From positions 30,461 through 94,460 of the forward strand of contig NZ_FOXC01000004.1 of NCBI RefSeq assembly GCF_900115605.1: 64,000 nucleotides of DNA, given 5' to 3'. The position numbers and the translations under genes were made by a program. How positions within the stretch are numbered: the first letter of the stretch is position 1; every line of letters starts with the position of its first letter. This stretch comes from Halolactibacillus halophilus. GTDB lineage: Bacteria; Bacillota; Bacilli; Bacillales; Amphibacillaceae. The notes beneath the pieces were generated by a model. That model saw only the letters and a list, made by a program, of their open reading frames with translations, did not search any database and was not told the origin of the DNA. Shown here one piece after another: positions 1-8,190 of this stretch.

Positions 1-1873
1 TCTCACCAATATTTGTCTCACGGACTTTTTTACGACGTAATTCTTTATCGACCAATCGCTTTTTCGATAGCACATCAGTCCCGTTTTTAATGACGTCTTG
101 TTTTGAATGGAAGTAGTGATGGGCAACGAGTTCAATGCCGTATGAATTATAAACAAGCGTATACCCAGCAATCCCAGTCGTCTTTTGATACGCCTTAGAA
201 AAGCCGCCGTCAATTACGATCATTTTTCCATTCGCTTTAATTGGATTCTCTCCTTCAATTTCTTTCACCGGAGTATGGCCATTAATAATGTGTCCCGTCT
301 CCGGATCAAGTCCAAAGGCCGCTAAGATATTCCTTACTACTTGTTCATCTTCTCTTAAATAATAATAAGCATTTTTACGTTCCTTATGGGTTGCTTTATC
401 TTCGATAAAGTAGCGCTCAAACGTTGTCATCTCCTTTTTACCAAACAGCGATGAATGTTCACCGGTCCACATATACCACGCCATATCAGTAGCAAGGTCA
501 TCAGTGATGTGTTTATTCTGATAACTGTCACGTAGTAACGATTCGAATTGATCAAGTAATGCTTTCCCCCTATAAGTCTTCCCTTCAATCTCAAATGAAG
601 CGAAACGACCATCATCATTAAGAGGAATACAGCCATGAATGAGTAAATTCCCATTGTAACGCAAATAAAAGTTACCTTTTTTCATTAGGAATTCCATATG
701 ACGCGTGAGCTTTTCTGAGTGTTGTACATTAAATAATAGTTGATTAATCACTCGTTCTTCTTCTTCAAGTAAAGCACTTGGGTTCTCTGGGTCCACCGTC
801 TGGAAGCAGGGTGATTTTAAAGGATACGTCTTACCATCTAATTCAATCGTCTCCTTCTCATAATCAATAAACTCTAGCACCCGTCGATGTTCAAGATTAA
901 ATGATGGCCGGCGTTTAATAATCGGCAGCTCCAATTTGAACTGAATCATAGTAATCGCTTGGTGCATCTTCGTTATTTCTAAAATTTCATCATCCGTTAA
1001 TTCTTCTCCCGGCTGCAATTTTGGTCGAAAGGCTGGATGATCATCGAAATAGCGATTCGCTAACATCTGTAGGGGGCGTAAGTTAATGCCGTACCGGTCT
1101 TCGATAATATCTAAATTATTGTAGCGGGCACAAATTCGAATAATATTAGCCAGGTTCACTTTCGATCCACTATAAGCACCAAGCCATAACACATCATGAT
1201 TGCCCCACTGCACATCAACCGAATGGTGATCAATTAATGTTTCCATAATCTTATCCGGTTTTGGTCCTCGGTCATAAATGTCTCCGACGACGTGGAGATG
1301 ATCAACGACAAGTTGTTGAATGGTGTAACATAAGCCAACAATCAATTTATCGGCTTGATTAAGTGAAATAATCTGTTGGATAATCTTTCGATAATACTCC
1401 TTCTTATTCTCAAGTAAATCGACCTTGTACAATAGTTCTTCAATAATATAGATAAACGCTTTTGGTAAAGCTTTTCTCAGTTTTGAACGGGTGTATTTAC
1501 TCGATGTATACGAGGTAAGACTGATTAACTTCTCAATCACATCCTCATACCACTGATACAACTCTTGTTGGTCATCAAATTGTTGTTTCATCATCTTTAG
1601 CTTTTGTTCCGGATAATAGACAAACGCTGCTAAATCATTCATCGCTTCTTTCGATAATTGATCTTTGAACAATTCTTCGATCTTATCCTTCACTTTCCCT
1701 GATCCGTTACGAAGGACGTGACTAAACGCTTGAAACTCTCCGTGCAAATCACTGACAAAGTGCTCAGTTCCTTTAGGTAAATTTAAAATTGCTTCTAAAT
1801 TAATAATCTCCGTTGCCACTTTTTCTTCGGTGTCATACTTTTCTGCGAGTAATTCTAAATACTTCCGTTCCAT
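1..1873 (-). CDS. fbp: Fructose-1,6-bisphosphatase class III (partial)
   Basis: Hydrolyses fructose 1,6-bisphosphate to fructose 6-phosphate in gluconeogenesis; cytoplasmic. The frame reads about 624 codons from the ATG at 1873 and runs off the left edge, so the C-terminal end (roughly 20-40 residues by family length) is missing. The N-terminus reads [20 protein letters not shown]. Metallophosphatase motifs are visible: DLHGE near the N-terminus, GDIYDRGP, and WGNHD, followed later by NGHTPVKE and [11 protein letters not shown]. This is the long Firmicutes-type class III enzyme, not the class I or II type. A purine-rich stretch (AAGGGGGAAAAC on the minus strand) precedes the ATG. No operon partner is visible in the window. 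Identification is secure from motifs and length. Confidence 0.95.
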   Translation of the reverse strand, partial: MERKYLELLAEKYDTEEKVATEIINLEAILNLPKGTEHFVSDLHGEFQAFSHVLRNGSGKVKDKIEELFKDQLSKEAMNDLAAFVYYPEQKLKMMKQQFDDQQELYQWYEDVIEKLISLTSYTSSKYTRSKLRKALPKAFIYIIEELLYKVDLLENKKEYYRKIIQQIISLNQADKLIVGLCYTIQQLVVDHLHVVGDIYDRGPKPDKIMETLIDHHSVDVQWGNHDVLWLGAYSGSKVNLANIIRICARYNNLDIIEDRYGINLRPLQMLANRYFDDHPAFRPKLQPGEELTDDEILEITKMHQAITMIQFKLELPIIKRRPSFNLEHRRVLEFIDYEKETIELDGKTYPLKSPCFQTVDPENPSALLEEEERVINQLLFNVQHSEKLTRHMEFLMKKGNFYLRYNGNLLIHGCIPLNDDGRFASFEIEGKTYRGKALLDQFESLLRDSYQNKHITDDLATDMAWYMWTGEHSSLFGKKEMTTFERYFIEDKATHKERKNAYYYLREDEQVVRNILAAFGLDPETGHIINGHTPVKEIEGENPIKANGKMIVIDGGFSKAYQKTTGIAGYTLVYNSYGIELVAHHYFHSKQDVIKNGTDVLSKKRLVDKELRRKKVRETNIGE

Positions 1874-2063
1874 TGTTTTCCCCCTTTATAAAACTATCCG
1901 CGTGTTTCCCCCCTTGTTTATTTCTTTATGTTTCGTTAAATATTACCTTCTATTTTACCGGCTATTTACCATTATGGCTAGTTGATTTATGATTTTTCTA
2001 AAAATTAAAACAAAAAGTCTCTTAACTGTAACAAGTGTCTTAATCTATTTGTTGTTCAAGTAG

Positions 2064-2330
2064 ATAAAGAGAGATCTTTATGATTGGCAGTTAGGGCAAA
2101 GTTATAAGGTTAAAGGTGGACACCGTTATTTTCATTTAATGTGTATGGCAATATACGCAGTAAAGTGTAATATTTCAAAAAGTGAAGTTCGAGAAGATAT
2201 GTATAAAACATTTGATGAATTAAGTGAAATAGAGCATTCTAATCTATTAGAAGAAGATGATATCAAATCGACTTTAGAAGCTTATGATCGACAATATTAT
2301 AATTTTACGATTTTCCGAAAAAATATATGA
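2064..2330 (+). pseudogene. Remnant of a replication/primase-type protein
   Basis: A 63-codon open frame starts at ATG 2139, but protein-like sequence continues upstream in the same frame to a stop at 2061 (…DLYDWQLGQSYKVKGGHRYF…). The true gene therefore began further left and is broken. The remaining piece is rich in charged residues (SKSEVREDMYKTFDEL, EDDIKSTLEAYDRQYYNFTI) and resembles the C-terminal helical region of primase or replication proteins of integrative elements; this resemblance is from memory and is weak. No ribosome binding site is seen before 2139. It sits beside a toxin-antitoxin pair and an IS remnant, which supports a decayed mobile element. It could also be a fragment of an unrelated helical protein. 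Confidence 0.45.
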
Positions 2331-2402
2331 TATTACAAAATACCCGTTTGTCTTAATGCTAATTATGACAAACTCAAAAAAGAGCACAAAGACGATTAAA
2401 TC

Positions 2403-2433
2403 AAGGCGCCGCTCACTTTTGGAGCTGCGCCTT
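2403..2433 (+). terminator. Intrinsic-type hairpin
   Basis: The arms AAGGCG(C/C)GCTC and GAGC(T)GCGCCTT are followed by TATTCTTT. It lies between the replication-protein remnant and the convergent toxin gene, so it could have ended transcription of the lost rightward gene. Confidence 0.6.
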
Positions 2434-2509
2434 ATTCTTTGAACCATTTAAAATTTTCATAAGCCCTATCCTAACTAACTTCTGTCTAACTGCTAAAAGA
2501 GAGAATTAA

Positions 2510-2549
2510 AAAATCATTCTTGCCATTTGAAAATGATAAGAATGATTTT
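2510..2549 (-). terminator. Terminator of the toxin-antitoxin operon
   Basis: A long A/T-rich stem (AAAAATCATTCTT…AAGAATGATTTT with inner CCATTT/AAATG pairing) begins at the toxin stop codon. The U-rich end on the minus strand fits an intrinsic terminator. Confidence 0.6.
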
Positions 2550-2815
2550 CATCGATAAATTTCTCTTCGGTGACCAATATGGATAATAATAATCTTGATT
2601 TCTTCGTCATTAATATCCGCTAATAAACGGTAATTTCCAACACGATAGCGCCAATAATCTTTCAATTCGCCCTTTAGTGCTTTGCCATGTCTTTTAGGAT
2701 CATCTGTCTGCACTAAGTTTTTTTCGATCCAAGCCGCAATCATACGCTGTTGCCCTTTATCTAATTTTTTTAAACTTTTTACAGCCTTTTTTTCATAAAC
2801 GAGGTCATATTTCAT
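2549..2815 (-). CDS. RelE/YafQ-family mRNA interferase toxin
   Basis: Type II toxin of 88 residues, expected to cleave ribosome-bound mRNA when freed from its antitoxin. Family features are the compact size, an N-terminal basic helix pair (KKAVKSLKKLDKGQQRMIAAWI), the strand motif YWRYRVGNYRLLADI and the C-terminal HIGHRREIYR, which is typical of RelE folds and carries the Arg/Tyr/His residues used in catalysis. The start lies one base after the antitoxin stop (TAA-G-ATG), so the two genes are translationally coupled. It lies in a scar of mobile DNA, a usual place for such modules. Activity cannot be judged from sequence, but the frame is intact. Confidence 0.88.
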   Translation of the reverse strand: MKYDLVYEKKAVKSLKKLDKGQQRMIAAWIEKNLVQTDDPKRHGKALKGELKDYWRYRVGNYRLLADINDEEIKIIIIHIGHRREIYR

Positions 2816-2816
2816 C

Positions 2817-3041
2817 TTATAGATCCAACATTTTCATCACAGTATCATGGTCGTAACTTTCGCTAGTTCCATCTTCAAGATCTGCTTCATATTCCTTAAT
2901 ACGTTTGAGATCCATTTCATCTTCCATTTTTTCTTCTAAGGTTTTTTTTAATAAAGTAGATAAAGGCAGATCATGTAATTTTGCATACTCATTAAAAGAT
3001 TTTTGTTCTTCATCATTCAATCGAACAGTAATTGTCGTCAT
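2817..3041 (-). CDS. RelB/CopG-like ribbon-helix-helix antitoxin
   Basis: Antitoxin partner of the downstream RelE-like toxin; it should neutralise the toxin and repress the shared promoter. The N-terminus TTITVRLNDEEQKSFNEYAK is a ribbon-helix-helix DNA-binding segment; the acidic C-terminus (EADLEDGTSESYDHDTVMKML) is the likely toxin-wrapping tail. I start it at ATG 3041, nine bases after AAGGAG; an in-frame GTG at 3050 abuts that Shine-Dalgarno sequence and is unlikely to be used. The stop is separated from the toxin start by one base. Confidence 0.87.
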   Translation of the reverse strand: MTTITVRLNDEEQKSFNEYAKLHDLPLSTLLKKTLEEKMEDEMDLKRIKEYEADLEDGTSESYDHDTVMKMLDL

Positions 3042-3180
3042 TTTGATCACTCCTTAGTTAGATTGTAGCACATTGTGTTACAAAAATAAAGAAATCCCCT
3101 ATAAATTTAAACTGCTATAAAGGTCATTGATATCCTCTTGTTGAAACCTTATATAACATTTTGTCACAGTTAAATTACTT

Positions 3181-3222
3181 GGATAGGTTACACTAAACTA
3201 GACAGTTTAGTGTAACCTATCC
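3181..3222. repeat. Perfect 19-bp inverted repeat, 4-bp spacer
   Basis: GGATAGGTTACACTAAACT (3181-3199) and its exact reverse complement (3204-3222) flank AGAC. There is no run of T, so it is not a standard terminator. The right arm forms the end of the truncated IS3 orfB frame. Two insertion-sequence ends abutting with a 3-4 bp spacer is one explanation; a fold-back duplication during IS decay is another. Confidence 0.8.
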
Positions 3223-3413
3223 ACTAGCACGTGCGTCACTTTATGATGTGGCGAACCGCTCTTTTTTTTGCGTTTTAAATGCAGCGTGCTAGCTTTATCT
3301 CGATTATCACGTTTGGTTGTGACGTAGTAATACGTCGATCGAGGGACTTGTGAAAACGTACACATCACTGATATCAAATACTTGCGACGGTTGTTTCTTA
3401 TCATATTTATTTT
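3207..3413 (-). pseudogene. IS3-family transposase OrfB remnant
   Basis: About 65 codons remain. The segment RRKYLISVMCTFSQVPRSTYYY resembles the N-terminal helix-turn-helix part of IS3-family OrfB (LCQVLGVSRSTYY-type). The catalytic DDE core is absent: the frame ends inside the adjacent inverted repeat after about 65 residues, where a complete OrfB has about 270-300. The fragment lies immediately downstream of uxuB and has no visible partner orfA. Confidence 0.65.
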
Positions 3414-3481
3414 CGTCCCATAATCGGTGTACTCTTTTTTCCATGATTGGTCTCTCCCCGAGTGATTAATCCCACTAAGCT

Positions 3482-4333
3482 TTACACACCTGAGTATGCG
3501 TGGAACCCACCGTCAATTGGTAAAACAACACCTGAGACAAAGCTTGAATATTTCGCATCGGCTAAAAATAGCACCGCACCAACAAGTTCTTCAGGGTTAC
3601 CAAAGCGCTCCATCGGTGTTGCATTAAGGATTTTTTGTGAACGAGCTGTATATGAACCATCTTCATTGAGTAATAATTTTTCATTTTGTTTAGTAACTAA
3701 GAAACCTGGAGCAATCGCATTAACGCGTACGCCTGCTTTTGACATATAGGTTGCTAACCACTCAGTAAAGTTGCTAACTGCTGCTTTACCACCAGAGTAA
3801 GCTGGAATTTTAGTCAGTGGTGTGAAAGCGTTCATTGATGAGACGTTAATAATTGTTGCATCTTTACGCTCAGCCATATCTTTACCGAATACTTGTGATG
3901 GGAGTAATGTACCTAAGTAGTTTAAATCCATCACAAAGCCAATGCCTTTTGGATCTAAATCAAAGAAGGTTTTAAGGTCTGGATTCGCTTTTGCTGCTTC
4001 TGAATCATAGAACTCATCGTCTGATGTCCCTTTTGGATTGTTTCCTCCGGCACCGTTTAGAAGAATATCAACCCCGCCGTAAACCTCGTCAACCTTTACT
4101 TTCGCTGCTTTAAGTGACTCAACGTCAAGTACGTTAGCCGCTACCCCAATCGCTTTACCACCTTCTGTGACAATTTCTTCAGCAATATTGTTGGCTGCAT
4201 CTTTTTGTAAATCCATGACGACAACGCTAGCACCCGCTTCAGCTAATGCTTTACAGAAATAGCTGCCGAGGACTCCAGCACCGCCAGTTACTGCTGCGAC
4301 TTTACCAGATAAATCAAATTTGTGTTCTTTCAT
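3482..4333 (-). CDS. uxuB: D-mannonate (fructuronate) oxidoreductase, SDR type
   Basis: NAD(P)-dependent interconversion of D-fructuronate and D-mannonate, second step of glucuronate catabolism; cytoplasmic. It is a 283-residue classical short-chain dehydrogenase: glycine-rich VTGGAGVLG near the N-terminus, NGAGG in strand 4, NVSSMNAF around the catalytic Ser, and the YSGGK active-site motif. This SDR form is the Bacillus-type UxuB, unrelated to the larger E. coli enzyme. ATG 4333 is preferred because it is eight bases from GGGAGG; ATG 4339 is only two bases away. It is the last gene of uxaC-uxuA-uxuB, 36 bases after uxuA. No clear terminator follows; an IS remnant lies directly downstream. 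Confidence 0.9.
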   Translation of the reverse strand: MKEHKFDLSGKVAAVTGGAGVLGSYFCKALAEAGASVVVMDLQKDAANNIAEEIVTEGGKAIGVAANVLDVESLKAAKVKVDEVYGGVDILLNGAGGNNPKGTSDDEFYDSEAAKANPDLKTFFDLDPKGIGFVMDLNYLGTLLPSQVFGKDMAERKDATIINVSSMNAFTPLTKIPAYSGGKAAVSNFTEWLATYMSKAGVRVNAIAPGFLVTKQNEKLLLNEDGSYTARSQKILNATPMERFGNPEELVGAVLFLADAKYSSFVSGVVLPIDGGFHAYSGV

Positions 4334-4369
4334 CTTCATTTCCTCCCTTGTTGATACATGTACACAGTA

Positions 4370-5419
4370 TTAATATTTTCTGCGCTTGTTTTCTGCTTCC
4401 CACAGACCATTCAAGTAAGTTGCACCTAGTGCACGGTCATGTAAGCCGTAGCCTGGTTTACCTGTTTCACCCCAAATCATCCGACCGTGATCTGGACGAA
4501 TCGGTCCAGTATAATTAAAATCTTTCATGGCACGAATGACTTCATACATATCAATTGAACCGGTTTCTGAAAGGTGTGGTGATTCTTGGAATGAACGGGT
4601 GCCTGATAATTTTACGTTGCGCGCATGAATGAAGTTTACACGATTTTTCTTACCGAAGTAGCGCAACATTTCCGGAAAATCATTCTCCGGCACTGCACCA
4701 AGCGAACCACTACACATCGTCAATCCATTATTAGGTGAATCGTATAGCTTAATAAAACGTTCTAAATTCAGCTTATTTGTAATAATACGTGGTAAGCCGA
4801 AGATATCAAATGGCGGATCATCTGGGTGAATGGCCATCTTCACACCACTTGCTTCAGCTACTGGCATAATGGCTTTTATAAAGTATTCAAGATTTGACCA
4901 TAATTTTTCATGGTCTACTTTTTTATAGTGATCAAACAGCGTTTGGAGTTCTGCTTTTTCATAGCTTGAATCCCATCCTGGTAATGATAATTCACCTGTT
5001 AAAGGATCCATCTTATCCACAACATCCTCTTCAAAGATTAGTGCTGTTGAACCGTCTGCTAATTCATAATCAAGTGATGAGCGTGTCCAGTCAAAGATGG
5101 GCATAAAATTATAGCAAATAACCGGAATACCTGCTTCACCTAAGTTTTTAATGGTTGTTTTATAGTTTTCGATATACTTATCACGCGTAGCTAAACCAAT
5201 TTTAATATCTTCGTGCACCGGTACGCTTTCAATCACCGATAATTCTAAGCTGTGCTTTGCGATTTCTGCTTTTAATTCTTTGATTTTATCTAGTGGCCAT
5301 GCTTCCCCAACTGGAATATCATAAATAGCTGACACAATCCCTTTCATACCAGGAATTTGGCGTATCTTTTCTAATGTGACTGGATCTTCTTTACCGTACC
5401 AACGAAATGTCATTTCCAT
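4370..5419 (-). CDS. uxuA: Mannonate dehydratase
   Basis: Dehydrates D-mannonate to 2-keto-3-deoxygluconate (EC 4.2.1.8), third step of the pathway. 349 residues, the usual length for this family. Diagnostic segments are the N-terminal [21 protein letters not shown] text near residue 105, MAIHPDDPP (metal-binding region), [10 protein letters not shown] and [11 protein letters not shown] near the C-terminus. AAGGGG precedes the ATG by nine bases. It sits 46 bases downstream of uxaC and upstream of uxuB, so the three genes form one transcript. Confidence 0.96.
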   Translation of the reverse strand: MEMTFRWYGKEDPVTLEKIRQIPGMKGIVSAIYDIPVGEAWPLDKIKELKAEIAKHSLELSVIESVPVHEDIKIGLATRDKYIENYKTTIKNLGEAGIPVICYNFMPIFDWTRSSLDYELADGSTALIFEEDVVDKMDPLTGELSLPGWDSSYEKAELQTLFDHYKKVDHEKLWSNLEYFIKAIMPVAEASGVKMAIHPDDPPFDIFGLPRIITNKLNLERFIKLYDSPNNGLTMCSGSLGAVPENDFPEMLRYFGKKNRVNFIHARNVKLSGTRSFQESPHLSETGSIDMYEVIRAMKDFNYTGPIRPDHGRMIWGETGKPGYGLHDRALGATYLNGLWEAENKRRKY

Positions 5420-5465
5420 AGTTATTTACCCCTTTGTTTTATAAGATAAGTGTCTTTCACTTCGT

Positions 5466-6866
5466 TTATAAATTAAAATACCGTTTCGCATTGTAGTAAC
5501 AAATATTTTCAATTAATGGTTGAACAAGTGTATCATCATTTGGTACTTCTCCAGCTTCTATCCATTCGCCGACTAGATTACAGAGAATGCGACGGAAATA
5601 CTCGTGCCGACTATACGAGATGAAACTACGTGAATCGGTCAACATTCCGACAAAGTGCATCAACAGCCCTGCTTCACTTAGTGATTTCAATTGGCGTTCC
5701 ATGCCGTATCTCGTATCGTTAAACCACCAGCCCGAACCAAATTGAATCTTACCTTTAATGCCGGCTTCTGTTTGGAAGTTTTGCATCGTCGTCCCAACGA
5801 TGTCGTTATATATTGGATTTAAATTGTATAGAATGGTTTTCGGTAAATGCCCTGTGACTTCACAACTATTTAATAAGCCATTTAATTTAGCGGCGATATT
5901 CGCTTGGTCATTAATCGAATCAAAGCCACTATCTGGTCCGAGTTTGTCATACATTTTTGTATTGTTGTTACGGATTGCCCCAAAATGAATTTGCATCACC
6001 CAACCACGTGCAGTGTAGGCTTGAGCTAGTCGGTTAATCACCGCCGTTTTAAATTGTTCTTCTTCAAATGAAGAAACTTCTTCATTCGCTAATGCTTTTT
6101 TAAATACCACATCGACTGCTTCTTCGGTATATTCCGCGTAAGGTACTTCTCCTAGTCCGTGGTCAGCTAAACGACCACCTATGTCATGAAAGTATGCCAC
6201 ACGTTCAAGTAACGCTGTGATAAAGGTGTCGTAGTCACTGATTGTTTTATTGGTTACTTCTTCAAGCAATTCAACAAACGGAAGAAAGGTAGGTTTATTA
6301 ATTTCTACCCCTTTATCTGGACGGAAGGTTGGTAGCACCGTTACGTCAAAGCCGTCTGTTTGAAGTTGTTTATGATACTTAAGATCATCGGTCGGATCGT
6401 CGGTTGTGTTGATTAAAATCACATTCGAACGTTTGATTAAGTTTTTTGTGCTATAGTCCGATTGACTAAGTAACGTATTCGCTTTTTCCCAAATCATTTC
6501 CGCGGTCTCAGGTCCAAGTAAATCTTCTATGCCAAAATATTTCTTAAGCTCTAAATGTGTCCAGTGGTAAAGAGGATTACCTAATGTTTGAGGTACAACC
6601 TCTGCCCATTTTAAAAACTTATCTTTATCGGATGCGTCACCAGTAATATAATATTCGTCGATACCACTTGCACGTAAAGCACGCCATTTATAGTGATCAC
6701 CTGCGAGCCATAACTCGGTTATATTCTTAAATTGTTTATCTGTCGCAATCTCTTCTGGGGATAAGTGACAGTGATAATCGATAATTGGTAAATCTTTTGC
6801 AAAGTTATGATATAAATGTTTTGCCGCCTCATTTTTCAACATAAAGTCATTATGGATAAATACCAT
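5466..6866 (-). CDS. uxaC: Glucuronate (uronate) isomerase
   Basis: Converts D-glucuronate to D-fructuronate (and D-galacturonate to tagaturonate), first step of uronate breakdown. 466 residues, as in the family. The N-terminal PIIDYHCHLSPEEI carries the HxH metal-site motif of amidohydrolase-like barrels; LGPDSGFDS, QFGSGWWFND and FVGMLTDSRSFISYSRHEYFRRILC are family signatures. The start is supported by AAAGGATG six bases upstream. It is the first gene of the operon. The promoter found at 7168-7196 would give a leader of about 295 bases. Keto-deoxygluconate kinase and aldolase, which finish the pathway, are not in this window. Confidence 0.96.
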   Translation of the reverse strand: MVFIHNDFMLKNEAAKHLYHNFAKDLPIIDYHCHLSPEEIATDKQFKNITELWLAGDHYKWRALRASGIDEYYITGDASDKDKFLKWAEVVPQTLGNPLYHWTHLELKKYFGIEDLLGPETAEMIWEKANTLLSQSDYSTKNLIKRSNVILINTTDDPTDDLKYHKQLQTDGFDVTVLPTFRPDKGVEINKPTFLPFVELLEEVTNKTISDYDTFITALLERVAYFHDIGGRLADHGLGEVPYAEYTEEAVDVVFKKALANEEVSSFEEEQFKTAVINRLAQAYTARGWVMQIHFGAIRNNNTKMYDKLGPDSGFDSINDQANIAAKLNGLLNSCEVTGHLPKTILYNLNPIYNDIVGTTMQNFQTEAGIKGKIQFGSGWWFNDTRYGMERQLKSLSEAGLLMHFVGMLTDSRSFISYSRHEYFRRILCNLVGEWIEAGEVPNDDTLVQPLIENICYYNAKRYFNL

Positions 6867-7163
6867 CTGTTACATCCTTTCTTATATGACTAACGCATTA
6901 ATTACTCATATTTAATTGTTAATATTCTCTATTTTTATTGTTTTACTTCAGTTAAAGGATACTATATCTCTTACAAACTATCACAATATCCTTATTAAAA
7001 TGCGAGCTAATGATATGTTGCATCGTCTTCTGACAAGCATAGCATCAACACCTAAAACGAAGGGGTGTTCAATCACGCATTCAGTATCAAGCATTGAAAA
7101 TGCGTCATCAGCTGACCCCTTTTCATTTGGCTATATTTACATGCTATTTAACTCTTATTACAC

Positions 7164-7196
7164 TTGTATACTAGCATACACGTAAAACGTTTTCAA
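7164..7196 (-). promoter_or_regulatory. uxaC promoter with overlapping operator and cre-like site
   Basis: On the minus strand TTGAAA (7191-7196) and TAGTAT (7168-7173) are spaced by exactly 17 bases, a good sigma-A promoter. The -10 lies inside TTGTATACTA (7164-7173), which recurs exactly before the divergent GntR gene at 7341-7350. The -35 overlaps a cre-like sequence, GTAAAACGTTTTCA (7182-7195). Binding by the GntR regulator and by CcpA at these sites is inferred. The region 6867-7375 otherwise holds a long uxaC leader with a weak AACACC/GGTGTT hairpin and no convincing gene. Confidence 0.65.
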
Positions 7197-7294
7197 TAGA
7201 TTTTACTCACTTTACCTTGAAACGCTGATTTCTTTTTTAGCTTTTGTAACCTATATTCAAAAAATAGGATCGAGTTGATATGTCCCGCATATTA

Positions 7295-7350
7295 TTGTAG
7301 AATACTAGTATTACTGTAAAATCCATAAAAAACCATCTATTTGTATACTA
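7295..7350 (+). promoter_or_regulatory. Promoter and operator of the GntR regulator gene
   Basis: TTGTAG (7295-7300) and TAAAAT (7317-7322) are spaced by 16 bases. The operator-like 10-mer TTGTATACTA at 7341-7350 lies just downstream, where a bound regulator would block its own transcription. Confidence 0.55.
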
Positions 7351-7375
7351 CCTAAATTGAAAGAGGGAAACCATT

Positions 7376-8092
7376 ATGATGACTATCTTAAAACGTTATA
7401 CTAGCGAAAATAACCGTGATTTCGCTTATCGTACGGTAAAACGCGCCATTATGACATTAGAGCTAGAACCTGGCCAACCAATCAGTGAAATTGACATTGC
7501 CGAACAACTAGGTATTTCCCGTACTCCGATTCGGGAAGTGATTGCTAGACTTAAAGAAGAATATCTTGTTGAAGTGACACCTCAAGTCGGCACCTACGTG
7601 ACTAAGATTCAACCACAACTCGTTGAAGAGGCCGTCTTTACCCGGGCGACACTGGAGCGTGAGTTATTAAAGCTTGCTTGTGAGGACTTTCCAGACGATA
7701 TTTTAACCGAGCTAAAAATTAGTTTGATGCGCCAAGAACAGTTATTTAAACAACAAGGCACTGAACAACAATTTCATGAATTAGACAAAGCGTTCCACTA
7801 CCTTATTTTTAAAGGGGCACAAAAGGAGCACGTTTGGGGAGCTATTACTCGTTTGAGTACCCACTATAACCGAATTCGATTATTATCAGAGATTGAATTT
7901 AGTTTTGAAAATGCGTTAAAACAACATAAACGGATTGTCGAGATTATTGATACAAAAGCGCTTAGTCTCGTCAACCCAATGATTGATGAGCACATTTTAG
8001 CACCGACAAAACAATGGTATAAATTATATCAAGATGACAGCGAGTTTAATCATTACTTTGATAACGCTTATAAGTCGCCTGACTATTTGTAA
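7376..8092 (+). CDS. GntR-family (FCD/FadR subfamily) regulator of the glucuronate operon
   Basis: 238 residues. The N-terminal winged helix includes SEIDIAEQLGISRTPIREVIARLKEE, the GntR recognition motif; the C-terminal all-helical part (about residues 85-225, with conserved His/Arg/Asp such as HELDKAFHYLIF and DEHI near the end) is an FCD ligand-binding domain that usually senses sugar acids. It is transcribed away from uxaC across a shared intergenic region that holds two copies of one 10-bp motif, so it most likely represses uxaC-uxuAB until a uronate intermediate binds. GAGGG lies eight bases before ATG 7376. It plays the role of UxuR/ExuR, but that name belongs to other lineages. Confidence 0.85.
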   Translation: MMTILKRYTSENNRDFAYRTVKRAIMTLELEPGQPISEIDIAEQLGISRTPIREVIARLKEEYLVEVTPQVGTYVTKIQPQLVEEAVFTRATLERELLKLACEDFPDDILTELKISLMRQEQLFKQQGTEQQFHELDKAFHYLIFKGAQKEHVWGAITRLSTHYNRIRLLSEIEFSFENALKQHKRIVEIIDTKALSLVNPMIDEHILAPTKQWYKLYQDDSEFNHYFDNAYKSPDYL

Positions 8093-8126
8093 AAATAACC
8101 CGTTGACTCGTTTATCGCTTGATTTT

Positions 8127-8173
8127 AAATAGCACCAAGCGAAGCATTGACGCTTCACTTGGTGCTATTTTTT
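8127..8173. terminator. Bidirectional terminator
   Basis: The stem AAATAGCACCAAG(c)GAAGC / GCTTC(a)CTTGGTGCTATTT ends in T6 on the plus strand and is A-rich on the other side. It separates the convergent gntR and HD-phosphohydrolase genes. Confidence 0.9.
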
Positions 8174-8190
8174 CATTTTACTATTCTAAG

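Noticed and set aside
6916..7185. Open frame on the plus strand between uxaC and gntR
   Set aside because: Low-complexity A/T-rich translation, no ribosome binding site, and it covers the uxaC promoter and leader.
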